The notes under the pieces are model-generated. The model saw only the letters and a list, made by a program, of their open reading frames with translations, was not told where the DNA came from and ran no database searches. The translations under genes were made by a program, and so were the position numbers. Shown piece after piece: positions 41,201 through 56,200 of a stretch of DNA of 64,000 nt (positions within the stretch are counted from its first letter, which is position 1; each line of letters starts with the position of its first letter). The stretch is taken from positions 11,408,001-11,472,000 of the forward strand of contig NC_047068.1 of NCBI RefSeq assembly GCF_902459465.1, given 5' to 3'. The stretch comes from Asterias rubens (taxonomy: Eukaryota; Echinodermata; Asteroidea; Forcipulatida; Asteriidae).

Positions 41201-44200
41201 TTTATGTCCAACACTGTTATAGGCTTTTAACCAAAGGTTTTAATTGATTACCAAACGTGCATCTTCTCTGAAAGGATGGAATCTATTGTACTCAACAACA
41301 CAGTGAGTGTTTTATTCGATATTTGACAGGGACTTTCCTGAAATTTGAACTCTCTCAACATTTCCGGCATCTACAATGACCGAGTATGACAAACAGTATA
41401 AGGCCACCGGATGTTTGGTATACCGGTTCCGTTATGGTACGATGCTAGGTACGATGTTGAACCGATATGACCCGAAGTTCTAGATTTAATTTCGAATAGT
41501 AATTTTATTGGTTCAAGAAAGTTATGTAGGCCTACGTTTCCATTTAAGGTATTTAAAAAAAGAACCAACAACAGCAACTATCAACCAATGATTAAAGGCA
41601 GTAAAAAAAACACAAATATTTGTGCAACGAGGTTGATTTTTGCCTTTCTTTGTTTTATTGCCATTTCGATGACCAATTGAGTATTATATGTGTAATGTTG
41701 GGGTACAAGTGAGAATACTGATCTTTGACAATAAATTACCAGTAGTGTCCAGTTTCTTCAAAAGACCATTTTAAGCTGATGCCGTTATAAGACTTGTGGT
41801 TTAGTCGTACAATGTTTCTGTTTGTGAAGTGCAATGTTGCTGGCTCCCGTCTACATCCCAACTTAAATCCGGCTGTAGTCGTGAGAGCAGTCTAACAGCG
41901 TTACTGTCAGTAACGTTTCTCAGATTTTGTATTCCTATGAGGGTTAAAAAACAAAACCTCCAAAAATATTAGAAAATGATATAAGGCAGATGGCTTCTTT
42001 AAGCCTCTGTATTTTTTTTCCAGAATGCTCAGTAAAATATTCAGTCACATGAGTTGATCATCATGAATTGTGAATTGAAATAGTGTTTGATGAAACTTTT
42101 TCGGTGGGCAAATATTTTTATATGGCCTCAACATTTGTACCTTGTAGAAATGCCTAAAATACCAAAGTTTTTGCATTAACAAGTGCAAATATCCAGTGGA
42201 GCCTTACGTGTTTCTAAGTTTTTGTCAAGGGAGAGGAGACTCTTTGCTTGGCAAATAAAACCACACAATTTTTATCTTGGGACTGTTTACATCGCGCACA
42301 GAGAGGTAAAAGATTTGCCACGATTTTAGGGACACCTCGTATACAGGACCTCCTACGATACACAATAAAACTAACATCTGGTCCCGTTTTTGTTTTATAT
42401 GACAACAAATCCAGAGCGATGTCCCGCGTCGGAAGAATAATCCCTATACAGGAAGACACAATCTGAGAAGTTTTTTAAAACTTCTCAGAAGAAGTTAAAA
42501 CTTCTTAGATTGTGTATTCCTGTTGCTGTAAAGTTTTCTCAAAAATGCTTTATGTCCAACACTGTTATAGGCTTTTAACCAAAGGTTTTAATTGATTACC
42601 AAACGTGCATCTTCTCTGAAAGGATGGAATCTATTGTACTCAACAACACAGTGAGTGTTTTATTCGATATTTGACAGGGACTTTCCTGAAATTTGAACTC
42701 TCTCAACATTTCCGGCTTCTACAATGACCGAGTATGACAAACAGTATAAGGCCACCGGATGTTTGGTATACCGGTTCCGTTATGGTACGATGCTAGGTAC
42801 GATGTTGAACCGATATGACCCGAAGTTCTAGATTTAATTTCGAATAGTAATTTTATTGGTTCAAGAAAGTTATGTAGGCCTACGTTTCCATTTAAGGTAT
42901 TTAAAAAAAGAACCAACAACAGCAACTATCAACCAATGATTAAAGGCAGTAAAAAAAACACAAATATTTGTGCAACGAGGTTGATTTTTGCCTTTCTTTG
43001 TTTTATTGCCATTTCGATGACCAATTGAGTATTATATGTGTAATGTTGGGGTACAAGTGAGAATACTGATCTTTGACAATAAATTACCAGTAGTGTCCAG
43101 TTTCTTCAAAAGGCCATTTTAAGCTGATGCCGTTATAAGACTTGTGGTTTAGTCGTACAATGTTTCTGTTTGTGAAGTGCAATGTTGCTGGCTCCCGTCT
43201 ACATCCCAACTTAAATCCGGCTGTAGTCGTGAGAGCAGTCTAACAGCGTTACTGTCAGTAACGTTTCTCAGATTTTGTATTCCTATGAGGGTTAAAAAAC
43301 AAAACCTCCAAAAATATTAGAAAATGATATAAGGCAGATGGCTTCTTTAAGCCTCTGTATTTTTTTTCCAGAATGCTCAGTAAAATATTCAGTCACATGA
43401 GTTGATCATCATGAATTGTGAATTGAAATAGTGTTTGATGAAACTTTTTCGGTGGGCAAATATTTTTATATGGCCTCAACATTTGTACCTTGTAGAAATG
43501 CCTAAAATACCAAAGTTTTTGCATTAACAAGTGCAAATATCCAGTGGAGCCTTACGTGTTTCTAAGTTTTTGTCAAGGGAGAGGAGACTCTTTGCTTGGC
43601 AAATAAAACCACACAATTTTTATCTTGGGACTGTTTACATCGCGCACAGAGAGGTAAAAGATTTGCCACGATTTTAGGGACACCTCGTATACAGGACCTC
43701 CTACGATACACAATAAAACTAACATCTGGTCCCGTTTTTGTTTTATATGACAACAAATCCAGAGCGATGTCCCGCGTCGGAAGAATAATCCCTATACAGG
43801 AAGACACAATCTGAGAAGTTTTTTAAAACTTCTCAGAAGAAGTTAAAACTTCTTAGATTGTGTATTCCTGTTGCTGTAAAGTTTTCTCAAAAATGCTTTA
43901 TGTCCAACACTGTTATAGGCTTTTAACCAAAGGTTTTAATTGATTACCAAACGTGCATCTTCTCTGAAAGGATGGAATCTATTGTACTCAACAACACAGT
44001 GAGTGTTTTATTCGATATTTGACAGGGACTTTCCTGAAATTTGAACTCTCTCAACATTTCCGGCTTCTACAATGACCGAGTATGACAAACAGTATAAGGC
44101 CACCGGATGTTTGGTATACCGGTTCCGTTATGGTACGATGCTAGGTACGATGTTGAACCGATATGACCCGAAGTTCTAGATTTAATTTCGAATAGTAATT

Positions 44201-47200
44201 TTATTGGTTCAAGAAAGTTATGTAGGCCTACGTTTCCATTTAAGGTATTTAAAAAAAGAACCAACAACAGCAACTATCAACCAATGATTAAAGGCAGTAA
44301 AAAAAACACAAATATTTGTGCAACGAGGTTGATTTTTGCCTTTCTTTGTTTTATTGCCATTTCGATGACCAATTGAGTATTATATGTGTAATGTTGGGGT
44401 ACAAGTGAGAATACTGATCTTTGACAATAAATTACCAGTAGTGTCCAGTTTCTTCAAAAGGCCATTTTAAGCTGATGCCGTTATAAGACTTGTGGTTTAG
44501 TCGTACAATGTTTCTGTTTGTGAAGTGCAATGTTGCTGGCTCCCGTCTACATCCCAACTTAAATCCGGCTGTAGTCGTGAGAGCAGTCTAACAGCGTTAC
44601 TGTCAGTAACGTTTCTCAGATTTTGTATTCCTATGAGGGAATATTCTTTCTGCATGGGCATTATTCGTTCAGGATTTTCGTCGGCGGTATTTAAAAACGC
44701 GACCAAATTTTCTCATTAGGTTAGTTTTAAATACATCTACTTTTATATGGGACAATCTAACGCTTCCGAGAAAATGTGGTATAACTTTGCATTGAATGAA
44801 TACTTCATCGGTCAATTAATTACCAGGCATTTTAGAACGCCGTCTTTCTAGATGCATTTTCCAGGGCGCTTTGCAAAGTGAAAACAAAAATAATAAGGAC
44901 AAAGAGTGTACAGAAATTCATGTGGAGATTACATTGTGCAATATACTTAAAGGCAGTGGACACTATTGGTATTAATAACTCAAAATAATTATTAGCATAA
45001 AACCTTACTTGGTAACAAGCAATGGGGAGAGGTTGATAGTACAAAACATTGTGAGAAACGGCTTCCTCTGAAGTGTCGTAGTTTCGAGAAGAAATAATTT
45101 TTCACGAAGTTGATTTCAAGACCTCACCAAGACTGGTCAGATGAGTCTAAAGCTGGCTTTTGAAGATCTGTATAAGGAGTTGTGTACGCAGTTGAGCTAG
45201 GAGATCAATAGATGGTGTTTGCATTGGACAAGAATTTACTAATTATTTTTTTTAATTCTTAATTTTTGTGATAATAGATGAAGAAACTGTGCGCATGACT
45301 GTTGTTGTTTCACAACCTCTTGGAGGCGACAGATTTACCTGCTTTCTCGGCATACCTGATACTGACGCAAGTCTCCAATATGGACGATACGTTAAAACAA
45401 GGGATAATAACTACAACATAAATTACTACAACCGTGAACCATCTGGGACCAACACTATAAGCAATTTTCCCGGGTCTCGTCGAATACGCCTAAATACCAG
45501 CTACCAGAATACCTTTGGTATATTCTACTGTCGAGCAATTAAACAAGGAAGATTATTGACTACGGTCACAGCAACTGTTCTCCGTCAAAATGGTGAATAT
45601 TTTACAATATAGACCTTTCTATAAATGAACCAGGTTGGTTGGCATGGACGCCCGAATGATAGCAAAACATTCAGTTTCTACCTCCATGGATTAACAGATG
45701 TTTGTATAAACCAAAGCCAACATTTCTCCAAACTTTCAACAACAGCAGAACGCATCCCATAACTGGTTGCTTTGTTTATAACAAATTCAAAATATTTGTG
45801 AATAATGTGTCATTGTTACAAACTGTGGCAGATATTTGCTGTGCATTGATTGCTTCCCACACTGTGAACATAAGTTAGTCATTTTCACTAAAAGATTATA
45901 GTCCTGCCCTACGTCTGAAATTACAATAAAAGTTAGTCGGAGAAGCAGATGACTTACATTAATTAGTCAATTGTGGCTGATATGTGATAAAACTTAGTCA
46001 TCTGACTAAATAAAGAAACGTCTGAAATGTTTTAAAGTTAACCTCATCTGACATTCGTAATAAGTCTTCCAAAACAATGATCTTTTGTTCGTAACCAATG
46101 ACTTGTTTTAAATAGCCACACACTACATCCGTGACTAACCTTAACTTGATCATAAGTTGATTTAATTAGTAATTGAGACATGAATAGTCTAAATGAGCAC
46201 TAATGACTCACATGTTAACAGTGCATAGTTTTTCAACCAACTTACACAGTGGATAGTTTTCAATCTTGGTTTGCAACAACTTGGACTGTGACGTTGCAAA
46301 AAAGTCTATATTCTTGGCCCAACAGTCCATAGCACAAGTAGCATCTTATTATTTATTATACACATAATGAATGTTTATGAGTGCAATGGTGCAAATATGT
46401 TCATGAGTTGAAAGATGGAATGTTCTATTCAACGAGGCGGAGCCGAGTTGAATGGAACATTCCAGCTTTCAACGAATGAACATATTCGCACCATTGCACG
46501 AATGAAAAACATTCATTATTTGTTTTATATAACATCCAAGTAGATCTTTGTCATTTTGATTGAAAGATACAACTTTCAAAACAAACAAAGCGTAGGCCTC
46601 CAATTTTTAATTGTAGAAGACGAATGCTAGTAATTTTACAAATATGCCTTGCTGCGTTACCGAAGACAACGAGCACGCAGTGATGTTTTTACTCAGCTTT
46701 TTCGTTCCATCCGAAAAGTACCATTGCACGCACGTGCAATGGTACTTTTCGGATGGAACGAAAAAGCACGGTGAGTGACTCAGCGTGCAATGGTACTTTT
46801 ATTTGCTATCACGGACGGACAACCTCCAATCAAATGGTAAGGATCTGCTTGGGCGTTATATAATAGAATATAAATGCCGACATGCAACTTGGGGAAACCC
46901 TAGGATATGGACAATCAAGCTGCCAAGATGGACGAGGCAGCACAAAACCAGTCCAATGTTGTAAAATTGGAGGGTAGAATATCCCCCGCATTTTGTGTTG
47001 GTCTGATTGCAAACAATTTGTGTAACAACGTTCTGTTTTATTTTGGGGGGGTAAACAAAGACAATCTCACAAGAGGCACAGGAACGTGTGACCTCCGGAT
47101 TAAGATGCTAGCACTCTATCAACTGAGCAATCTATCCCTATTGATAGCGGTATTCCTATTTTGTCAATATTTTAAGCTTTTATTTTGTCACTCCTCTATT

Positions 47201-50200
47201 TTGAGTGATTTTGGGTTGAACCGTTTTTTTATTTATAGTTTTTTTTTTTTTTTACGAAGTGGGCCTTGTGGATTCCATACAATAGCATTTTAGTTAATGT
47301 GGTTCTTTGTTCAACCCCAAATCATTTTTAGAATTTACCCAGTCAAGTTCCCTTGTTGTGGTGTATAATATCATTATCTCTATTTTGAGTATTATAACAA
47401 AAATGTTCTTTGTTTTGTTCGTTCCTTCCTAACCACCAGCGGAAATTGTTCCGACTGACGGACTGTGGACGAAGACGGTCAACAAGGGCGACCAAGGAGT
47501 TGTCCTAAGCATGACTGGTATCGTATCATCTTCGAATTATTTTGCTTGGAGATTTAACAACTCGGGTATCCTGAGAACATCTACTACAGGTACTTATAGT
47601 ATTGAACGCGCAATAACGAAGGGAGATGCTGGCGTGTATGAATGTCATTACAACACAGAAAGACATAACGCCAGACAGGGTCTTATTAGATTGATCGTCA
47701 GGGGTAAGTTTCCCACCTTTTTTTTGTCTCTCAATTTTTTCACAAATGTTACATAGTGGATTCCATAATATTTTGAATATCATTATCTGAATATATTATT
47801 GTTGTGTAGTCATCATAACACCGAAATACCTTAAGCCAGAGTGGGTCTTGTTAGATTGATCGGGGGTAAGTTTTGCCTCCTTTTTGTCTCTAATTTTTAC
47901 AAAAGTGACATTTGGATTCTACGGCCTTTTTAACGACCGTTGTGGACACCGACAGGAGTGCACAATTTGGTTTGGATGAACTGAGACAAATTTACCCGAA
48001 CCTTATTGTGTCATTATTGACCAAAACTTAAGTGGCTTATTTTGTTCCCATTCGCCCAAAATGGCTTGGGGTATTTGTTGGTAGGCACTACACTCTGAAA
48101 GCAAATGTTTTTTGGGGGTTTTTTTCCGGCACTTTTGTAAACACGTGTTTTCGTGAGCTTAAACCTGCCACTATTCTCGTCACGCCCCTGTTTGCAATAC
48201 TGACCAACCTCGTTCTCACTTTGGCATATAGTTTTCACTACCTTATGGAGACCAAGGACAAAACAAAAAAATGGGGAAAAAAAGAAAATGTTTGTGTACA
48301 AAGTCTATGGGAAGATCTACAGTACAGGGCACTGGATAGAACAAAAGATGTCTCCTTAGGGATGCAAAAAAGGGAATGTGTGTGTGCACGTGTGTTAGAT
48401 AAAACGGGGAGGTGTGGTGCAGGGGCTGCACTAATCACATACAAAACTAATTACATACAAAACTGTTCGTCCGAGATTTCGTAGCAACAGATATTCATTG
48501 CACTAGCTCTTTCTTAGTTAGAGGTACTTATTCATTGCAGCTAAGTTTTACGAAAGGTCATACAGTAAGTCTTAAAATGTCACCACATACCTTCCATGTC
48601 ATGTTCATCGTCCTGTTGTGCAGAAACATTAACACTTGCATATTTTGAAAATTGTTTATACGTTTGCGTGGCCTGGATCTAAATTATTTTTATAGGAACG
48701 TGAATTTGTTTCCGTCATGTCCTTTTAGGGGCTCCGTAGGGATCTGATTTCGGCGCCCTCAATTTAGCTTTGAAAATGTCCCTCCTCACCACTTTTTTTA
48801 ATCTGATTGGTGACAACGTAAACTAAAGACACTGAACACTATTGGTAATTGTCAAAGACTAGTCTTCTCACTTGGTGTATCTCAAAATATAAATATAATA
48901 ACAAACCTGTGGAAATTTGAGCTCAATCGGTCATTAAAGTTGCGAGATATTAATGAAAGAAAAACACCATTGTCACACGAAGTTGTGTGCTTTCAGATGC
49001 TTGATTTCGAGACCTCCAACTCTAAATCTGAGGTATCGAAATCAAATTCGTGGAAAATTACTTCTTTCTCGAAAACTATGTCACTTCAGAGGGAGCCGTT
49101 TCTCACAATATTTTATACTATCAACAGCTCCCCATTACTCGTTACCAAATAGTTTTTTTTGCTAATAATTATTTTGAGTAATTACCAATAGTGTCCACTG
49201 CCTTTAAATGAATACTAATAGGTATCGCAACCATGTGCAAGATCTCTTTTAAGGGAATTCTGACTCTGAAAAGAGTCAATGTGGTCTCGACGTTTCGAAC
49301 AGTATATCTGCTCGTCTTAAGGAGACAATAGTATATCATTATTATTATGACTAACTGTTAGTTTGGTTCTGTATAGGTTGCCCGTCTGGACGATGGGGTC
49401 CACCGAGTTGCAACAGGGTGTGTGATAAATGCTACAACGGTGGAATATGCAACGATCAGAACGGAAGATGTGTGTGTCCTGCAGGTTTCTTCGGTGAGAA
49501 CTGTCTTGGAGGTATGTCACTTATTTTAACACAAAATGGGGGGAAATACACCATGCGGGAAGGTTCTATTAAAGACACTGGACCAGTCTTCTTACTTGGT
49601 GTTTCTCAACATAAGCATAAAATAACAAACCTTTGAAAACTTGAGCCCAATTGGTCGTCGAAGCTGCGAGAAGAAAAAACACCCTTGTCACACGAAGTTG
49701 TGTGCTTTCAGGAGATGCTTGATTTCGAGACCTCAAATTATAAATCTGAGGTCTCGAGAAAACTACACCACCTTACAAGGAACCGTTTCTCACAATGTTT
49801 TATACTATCAACAGCTTCCCATTACTCGTTACCGAGTAAGGTTTTATGCTAATAATTATTTTTGAGTAATTACCAATAGTGTCCACTGTACTGCCTTTAA
49901 TTACTGGCACCTCAGTCAGCTAACAGGTTTAATCGGAAGGGAGGGGGTTGTTTGCAACCCTAGAACCTAGCACAGACTGTACTCTGGAACTCTGCCACAG
50001 ATGGCTCCACTAGAGGGTCGACAACCATAGTTGCAATAGGTCTGTTGGTACACGAAGTATGTAAAAGTATGTTTCCATGTGCTCAAACAAAATTTCCTCG
50101 CCTTCAACCTGTGGGACCCCAGTTCAAACCACCATGGATTGGGTTTTCAGTCCCTACCAGGGCCCAATTTCATGGCTCTGCTTACCGCCGAATTCTGCGC

Positions 50201-53200
50201 TTACGATCACGATTCCCCGCTTACGTGCAAGCGCCGAATTTCTGCGCTAGCCTTGTAAGAGTAGAATGCCTAGTAACGTGAAGTACGCACGCGCAGAAGC
50301 CAAAATTCGCCGCTAACCCGTGAAATACGCTTGCCGTATAAGCACAGAGTTTCCTGCTGACCGTAAGCGCCGATTCTGTGCTTACGGTAAGCAGAGCCAT
50401 GAAATTGGGCCCTGATGGCGTGGATTTTTCCTGGAATGAATTATCTGGGGATTTTCCTCCCACATCTAAAACTGAAATGTCCTTCTTTGTCTTCCCTCCA
50501 TCGGGTTCTTGGTCAGTATACTGATTAAGCTAACTTTCCTGCGAGTCTTTGGCGGCACAACAATAAAATACAATCATTTATTAAAAAAAAATATTTTAGA
50601 GGTCCTGCAGGAGAACGTCGATAAATTAAGGGTAAACAGAACACCACGGGAACTATTGAGCGTTCGAGCTCTTTAAAGACTGACCGTGCGAATTACAATT
50701 GTAATTAATGGTTTTCGTTTGAGTCATTTTGTGTCGTTGATTTTTTATATTTTCGAGAGTATCTTTTTTCTTTCATTTGTTTTTGTCTCACCACAATTTC
50801 ATGTTAGAAACTGAAAAAGTGCCTATGGTGGTAGGATAACAATGATAGAGGTGAGATAATAAGAAAAGTTCAAAAATGAAAGTAATTGAATAGAATAGGC
50901 AGGGAGTTTTACATTCTGGTTATCTTTGTGACTAAAAAGAAAACACGGAAACTCTATTCTCAGTAGTTTTCTTATTAGAAAGATGTGGAACTCCATTAGA
51001 CCGAGTATAAAATTTAAGCGTCCTCTTTTTAAAAAAGGGAAGGAGGTCCATTTTATGGCACATTTATTTTTGTACAGACAGCTGATCTATTTCTCAAAAT
51101 GATTTTTTGGCTGAGATCGTTAAAATATATAATTTTGTTTTCGTGTTAATAAACAAAAATCTCGGAAAAACAAATTGTCATTTAAAGAAAAAGAAAAAAG
51201 GAGGCGGCCTCTAAAAAGGAACTGGGTGTGGACGCTTAACATGTTTTTGACCTTAGCCACCTTGTGGGAGTTTGCAGAGTTTCTTTGAAGTTTCATGATT
51301 TAAAATAAATCAGTTTATTTTAGTTTGCTTTGTCCTATTTCGGAAGTATTGTTATCAGTGACATCTTTTTACCCAATCTGTAACCTTGCACACAATATAC
51401 ATATCAATACTGATGTATTCATTTTTGGTGTTACCTATATACACCGATGTGTACTCAGTACTTTCCCGAGTTCTGTGAAAAGCCATATTGCACGGGTGGG
51501 ATTCGAACCCTCAACCTTTACAGTTCTAGATCAGTGTCATACCAACAGAACTCGGAGAGTACTGCGTATATCAACCATCAGTGTATACGGGTGAAACCAA
51601 TGAATATTCTTTTTCCCCGATTCAAATTAAACATCTATTAAAACACTAGATGTAATTAACAATAATTTCACCTTGTGATGTGAACATTGCCCATTGCTTG
51701 AAGTTTCTTATCAATAAACTTCTAAATTCGAGGTCAAGTAAAGTTTGGGAAGGAGCAAAAGGAAAGGGAACTCACAGTGGAAGAATTGCAGCAATCATAG
51801 AAGCGTAAAGATTCTTTAGTCATGAACTGACGTCAAAACAATTAAATATCCCTGATGTCAAAACAATTAAATGAGTATTGTTTTTGTTTTCAGTGTATTT
51901 CTTTTCTGTTATCCTTTTCTATCGCAGCATGTGGAGAAAATAAAGCTGGGTACAATTGTGAGATCACGTGTTCAAGCTCTGCCCAGTCATGTATAGGGCA
52001 AGTATTCTGTCTACCTGATCCAATGGGATGTACATGCGGTACAGGGTTCAGAGACTATGACTGTTCTCCAGGTTGGTATTCAGTAATTGTTTTATTTTGT
52101 GGTTATTTACATCTTCGGACATTACAAATATTTTAACAAGCAGGGACCGTCCAGGGAAAGACAAAAGTAATAAAAAAATAAAAATAAAAAACTGTCATCA
52201 AAATAGATGTGCCCTTCCAGACCAGTACAAATTCAAGAGTACAAATTCATATACTATACACGGAAATCTAAAATTGTAGTGAAAATTAAAACCAAAAGAT
52301 TGAATTTTTGGTCACTAAAAATCTCCGAAATATGCAATTTATTCGAAATGGTCCCTACGTCACACGTTCTCGCTTCTTGACACGCACAATTTTAAAGACA
52401 CTGGACACCTTTGGTAATTGTCAAAGACCAGTCTTCCCATTTGGTGTATCCCAACATATGCATAAAATAACAAACCTGTGAAAAACTTTCGCTCTCGATT
52501 TGGTCATCGAAGTTGCAAGGAAATAATGGAAGAAAAAACAATGTTTTCAGATGCATGAGAAAGGCTAAAGGCCTGAAGTGTTTATTGCATTCAAATATTT
52601 TAGCGAAAAATTACCTCCCACAACGTTACTTCAGAGGGAGCCGTTTCTCACAATATCTTATACTATCAACAGCTCCGTTGCTCATTACCGAGTAAGTTTG
52701 TGCTTCAATACATTTTGAATAATTACTAATAAGTCTGAAGAAACGCCATGAATAAATGAGAAAGAGCTATGACTGAAAAGTGTTTGATTGACGAAACCTG
52801 AAATTTTTTCAATATTGTTTATTGGTTCCATCACAATAGGAATTGTTTTGATCATTTCTGAATTGCGCATGCGTAAAACATGAAACCGAATATTTGATTT
52901 CACAATCGAAACTGTGCAGTTATTGAAGAGGCAAAACCACTTTGATGTTATGAAAGTGAAATTAGCAATTTATCTGTCAAAGAGAAGTGACCAGGGGCCA
53001 ATTTCATAGAGCTGCTTAAGCAAAATAATTGCTTAAGCACGAAAATAGCTCGCTTATTTTACACATGTTACTGGCCAAAGTTTCCTGCCATATACATTGC
53101 TTATGACTAGTATTAAGCTGTTGTTTACTTAGCATTACAGTTGAGTGGAGTCTTGGCCGGTAATCTGAAATTACTAAGCAATGAATTTTTTGCTTAAGCC

Positions 53201-56200
53201 AAATTTTTTGCTTAAGCAGCTCTATGAAATTTGGCCCTGAAAATGGAACAGGAAAGCATCTGAACTGTTCACACTCAAAGGCACTAGACACTTTTGGTAA
53301 TTGTCAAAGACCAGTATTCTCACTTGGTGTATTCCCAACATATATGCATAAATAAACAAAGCTGTGAAAATTTGAACTCAAAATGGTCTTCGAAGTTGCA
53401 ACAGAATTACGAAAGGAACAAAAAAACGCCCTTGTTGCACAAAGTTGGCGCTTTCAGGTGTATAATAAAAGGCTTCAGGCCTGAAGTCCTATCATATTAT
53501 TTTGAGTGAGAAATTACCTCTTTCTCAAAAACTACTTTACTTCAGAGGGAGCCGTTTCTAACAATATTTTACAGATCTCCATTGCTCTCTAATTTGCTTA
53601 TGTTGAGTAATAACCATTAGTGTCCAGAGCCTTGGCCACGTGTTAGATGTTCTACAACATAATGTTAGATTCATGCTGTTTTTCCCCACCATAGAAAAAT
53701 TCAAAATCTATCATCGAAAGCAATTGTGTTTTTAAAGTTCGAACTTTCTCGATGTGTCTTCCATTTAGGATGTCCATTGGGACGGTATGGAGCAAATTGC
53801 CTGCAAGAGTGTCACTGTCTTCAAATGTCGTCCTGTGACCGTTTTACTGGGCAGTGTACTGGAGGGAATAATGGTTGTTTTGTATCGTGGTCCGGAAACA
53901 ACTGTCAAAGTAGGTCATTGGGTGACTTTAACAAATAATTGATAAAACAAAACTATTGGTAATTGTCAAAGACAAGTCTTCTCACTTGGTGTATCTCAAC
54001 ATATGCATAAAAAAAACTGTCAAAATTTGAGCGCAATTGGTCATCGAAGTTGCGAGATAATAATGAAAGAAAAAACACCCTGGTTACACGAAGTTGTGTG
54101 CTTTCAGATGCTTGATTTCGAGACCTCAAATTCTAAACTCGCGGTCTCGAAATCAAATTCGTGGAAAATTACTTCTTTCTCGAAAACTACGTTACTTTAG
54201 AGGGAGCCGTTTCTCACAATGTTCTATACTATCAACCTCTCCCCATTACTCGTTACCAAGTAAGGTTTTATGCTAATAATTATTTTGAGTAATTACCAAT
54301 AGTGTCCACTGCCATTAAACTATGCTTTCATTTATTTTATTATTTCGCTTCGTTTTCCTGTGGTCAATTTCAATAGACTTGTGTTTTACTTGCAATCTGG
54401 TTTAAAACAGTGGCAGCTTCTTGTTACTAGCCAAGTTTTCTTCAACATAGTGTTTTTCTATAAGTCTCAAGATGTTTCGTCTTTGACAAAAAGAAGGAAA
54501 CAAACAGAGGTGTTATTCAGTCAGAAATTTGATGACCTCTAGAACTTTTTTTGGTTGGATAACTTCAATGTTACTTACAAATATTATGTATTTAAAGCCA
54601 TTGGACCCTTTCGGTAAACACTATTGTCCAAGGCCCACACTTCGTGTATCACAACTTCTATATCAAATAACAAACCTGTGAAAATTTAGGCTCAATCGGT
54701 CATCGGAGTCTGGAGAAAATAACGGGAAACCCCACCCGTGTATCCGCGCGTTTCGCCGTGTCATGACATGTGTTTAAAATAAATCCGTAATTCTCGCTAA
54801 CGAGAATTGATATTGTTTTACTGTTTTATCAAAAAGTAAAGTATTTCATGGAATAATATTTCAAGGGAAGTCTTTCACCACTACCTTCTGTAAACCCTGT
54901 AAGGTATTTGTAAATCTGTGAACTTTTTTTTTCTGTACCGAAAGGGTCCATGTACAAAAACAAGTAGATCCTATACTAACGTTTTCTAAATTGGCAAATG
55001 GACAAAAAATAGCGATGTCGGCAAAACTCGTTTATGCAATCGAGATGACAACAGGTGTCAACAAATTGTATTCCATTTGATGTGTCATCAACATATTGTA
55101 TTACATTTGATTCCAACTGAATTCAAAATTGTGTTTCCTTAAAGTCCCAGATGTTTGTGAGAATGATTATTTCGGAGAAACCTGCACAGAAAAGTGCCAG
55201 TGTGTGGACGACCAACCCTGCGATCGTGTGACGGGTCAATGCGTTAACAACCAATGCAAACCTGGATTCAGCTTAAACACTGGAAGTCTCAATTGCCAAG
55301 GTAAAGCTTCTTCTTCTTCTTCTTCCTTGTAAAGTGCAGCCTTCAAATGATTGAAGGTACGCACTGCGTGTGAATGCACAGGAATTTGTGTGTACAACGT
55401 CTGTGGGGAACTGTGAAAGGAAAACATAAAAAAACATAAGAATGATCCACAAGGATGGATTTTTGAGAATCCATGGTCTTTTATAAGTATTTATTGTGAA
55501 CATCTGGCAAACTCATCAATGAAATAAGATATCAGAGTCAACCTTGGTCACAATGTCCGGGAAAGTATTCCATGATAAGGCCAACTTCACGGTCAATACC
55601 CGGATGTTATCAACACTACAGGAAATAGATGCAAGCACAACGCAAAAAAAAAGACAAAAAAAAGGGGGGGGAGGGATAAACAAACGTTCTTTAATTTTGG
55701 GTTGTAAATATTATTATTGTTTTATAGAACTTGAGGGGAAACTTGAGATTTCTCAATTATACATTTTAAGTTTTTTCAATCTACAAAAATATGCTTCTTA
55801 TTTTGATCTTAGAATGCAGCGGAGGCTCTTATGGGTTGGATTGTGCCGAGACGTGTCATTGTTATATCTACGCTTGTGATAAGGTGACAGGGTCTTGCGC
55901 TGGAGGATGCTTTGGAAACTGGGCTACACCAGACTGCGTCACAGGTAAAAAAAAAAAAAGACGTTATTGTTTATTGTAGTAACGCCCTCTGATGCTATAA
56001 TTGATCATTTTGGCGCGAACTACCAACGATTGGATAGTGACTTATTTTGTGGTTGGAACTGATTCATGCGAAGGTCTTTGAACAAGGACTAGTAGAATCG
56101 GAATTTAGGAGACAATGTTTCAGTTTTTATTTGTTTTATGTTTCATGAGTTTATATTTTGTAATTTACTTTTGACTGTTCTATGTGGCAGACTGCAGTAT

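Noticed and set aside
40866-44273. Thrice-repeated 68-81-codon open frames
   Set aside because: They repeat only because the 1,348-bp unit repeats; overlapping on both strands, no known motifs, no splice logic.
48014-48484. Open frames of 95 and 150 codons on opposite strands
   Set aside because: No domain, no homologous features, not bordered by good splice sites; intron of receptor B.
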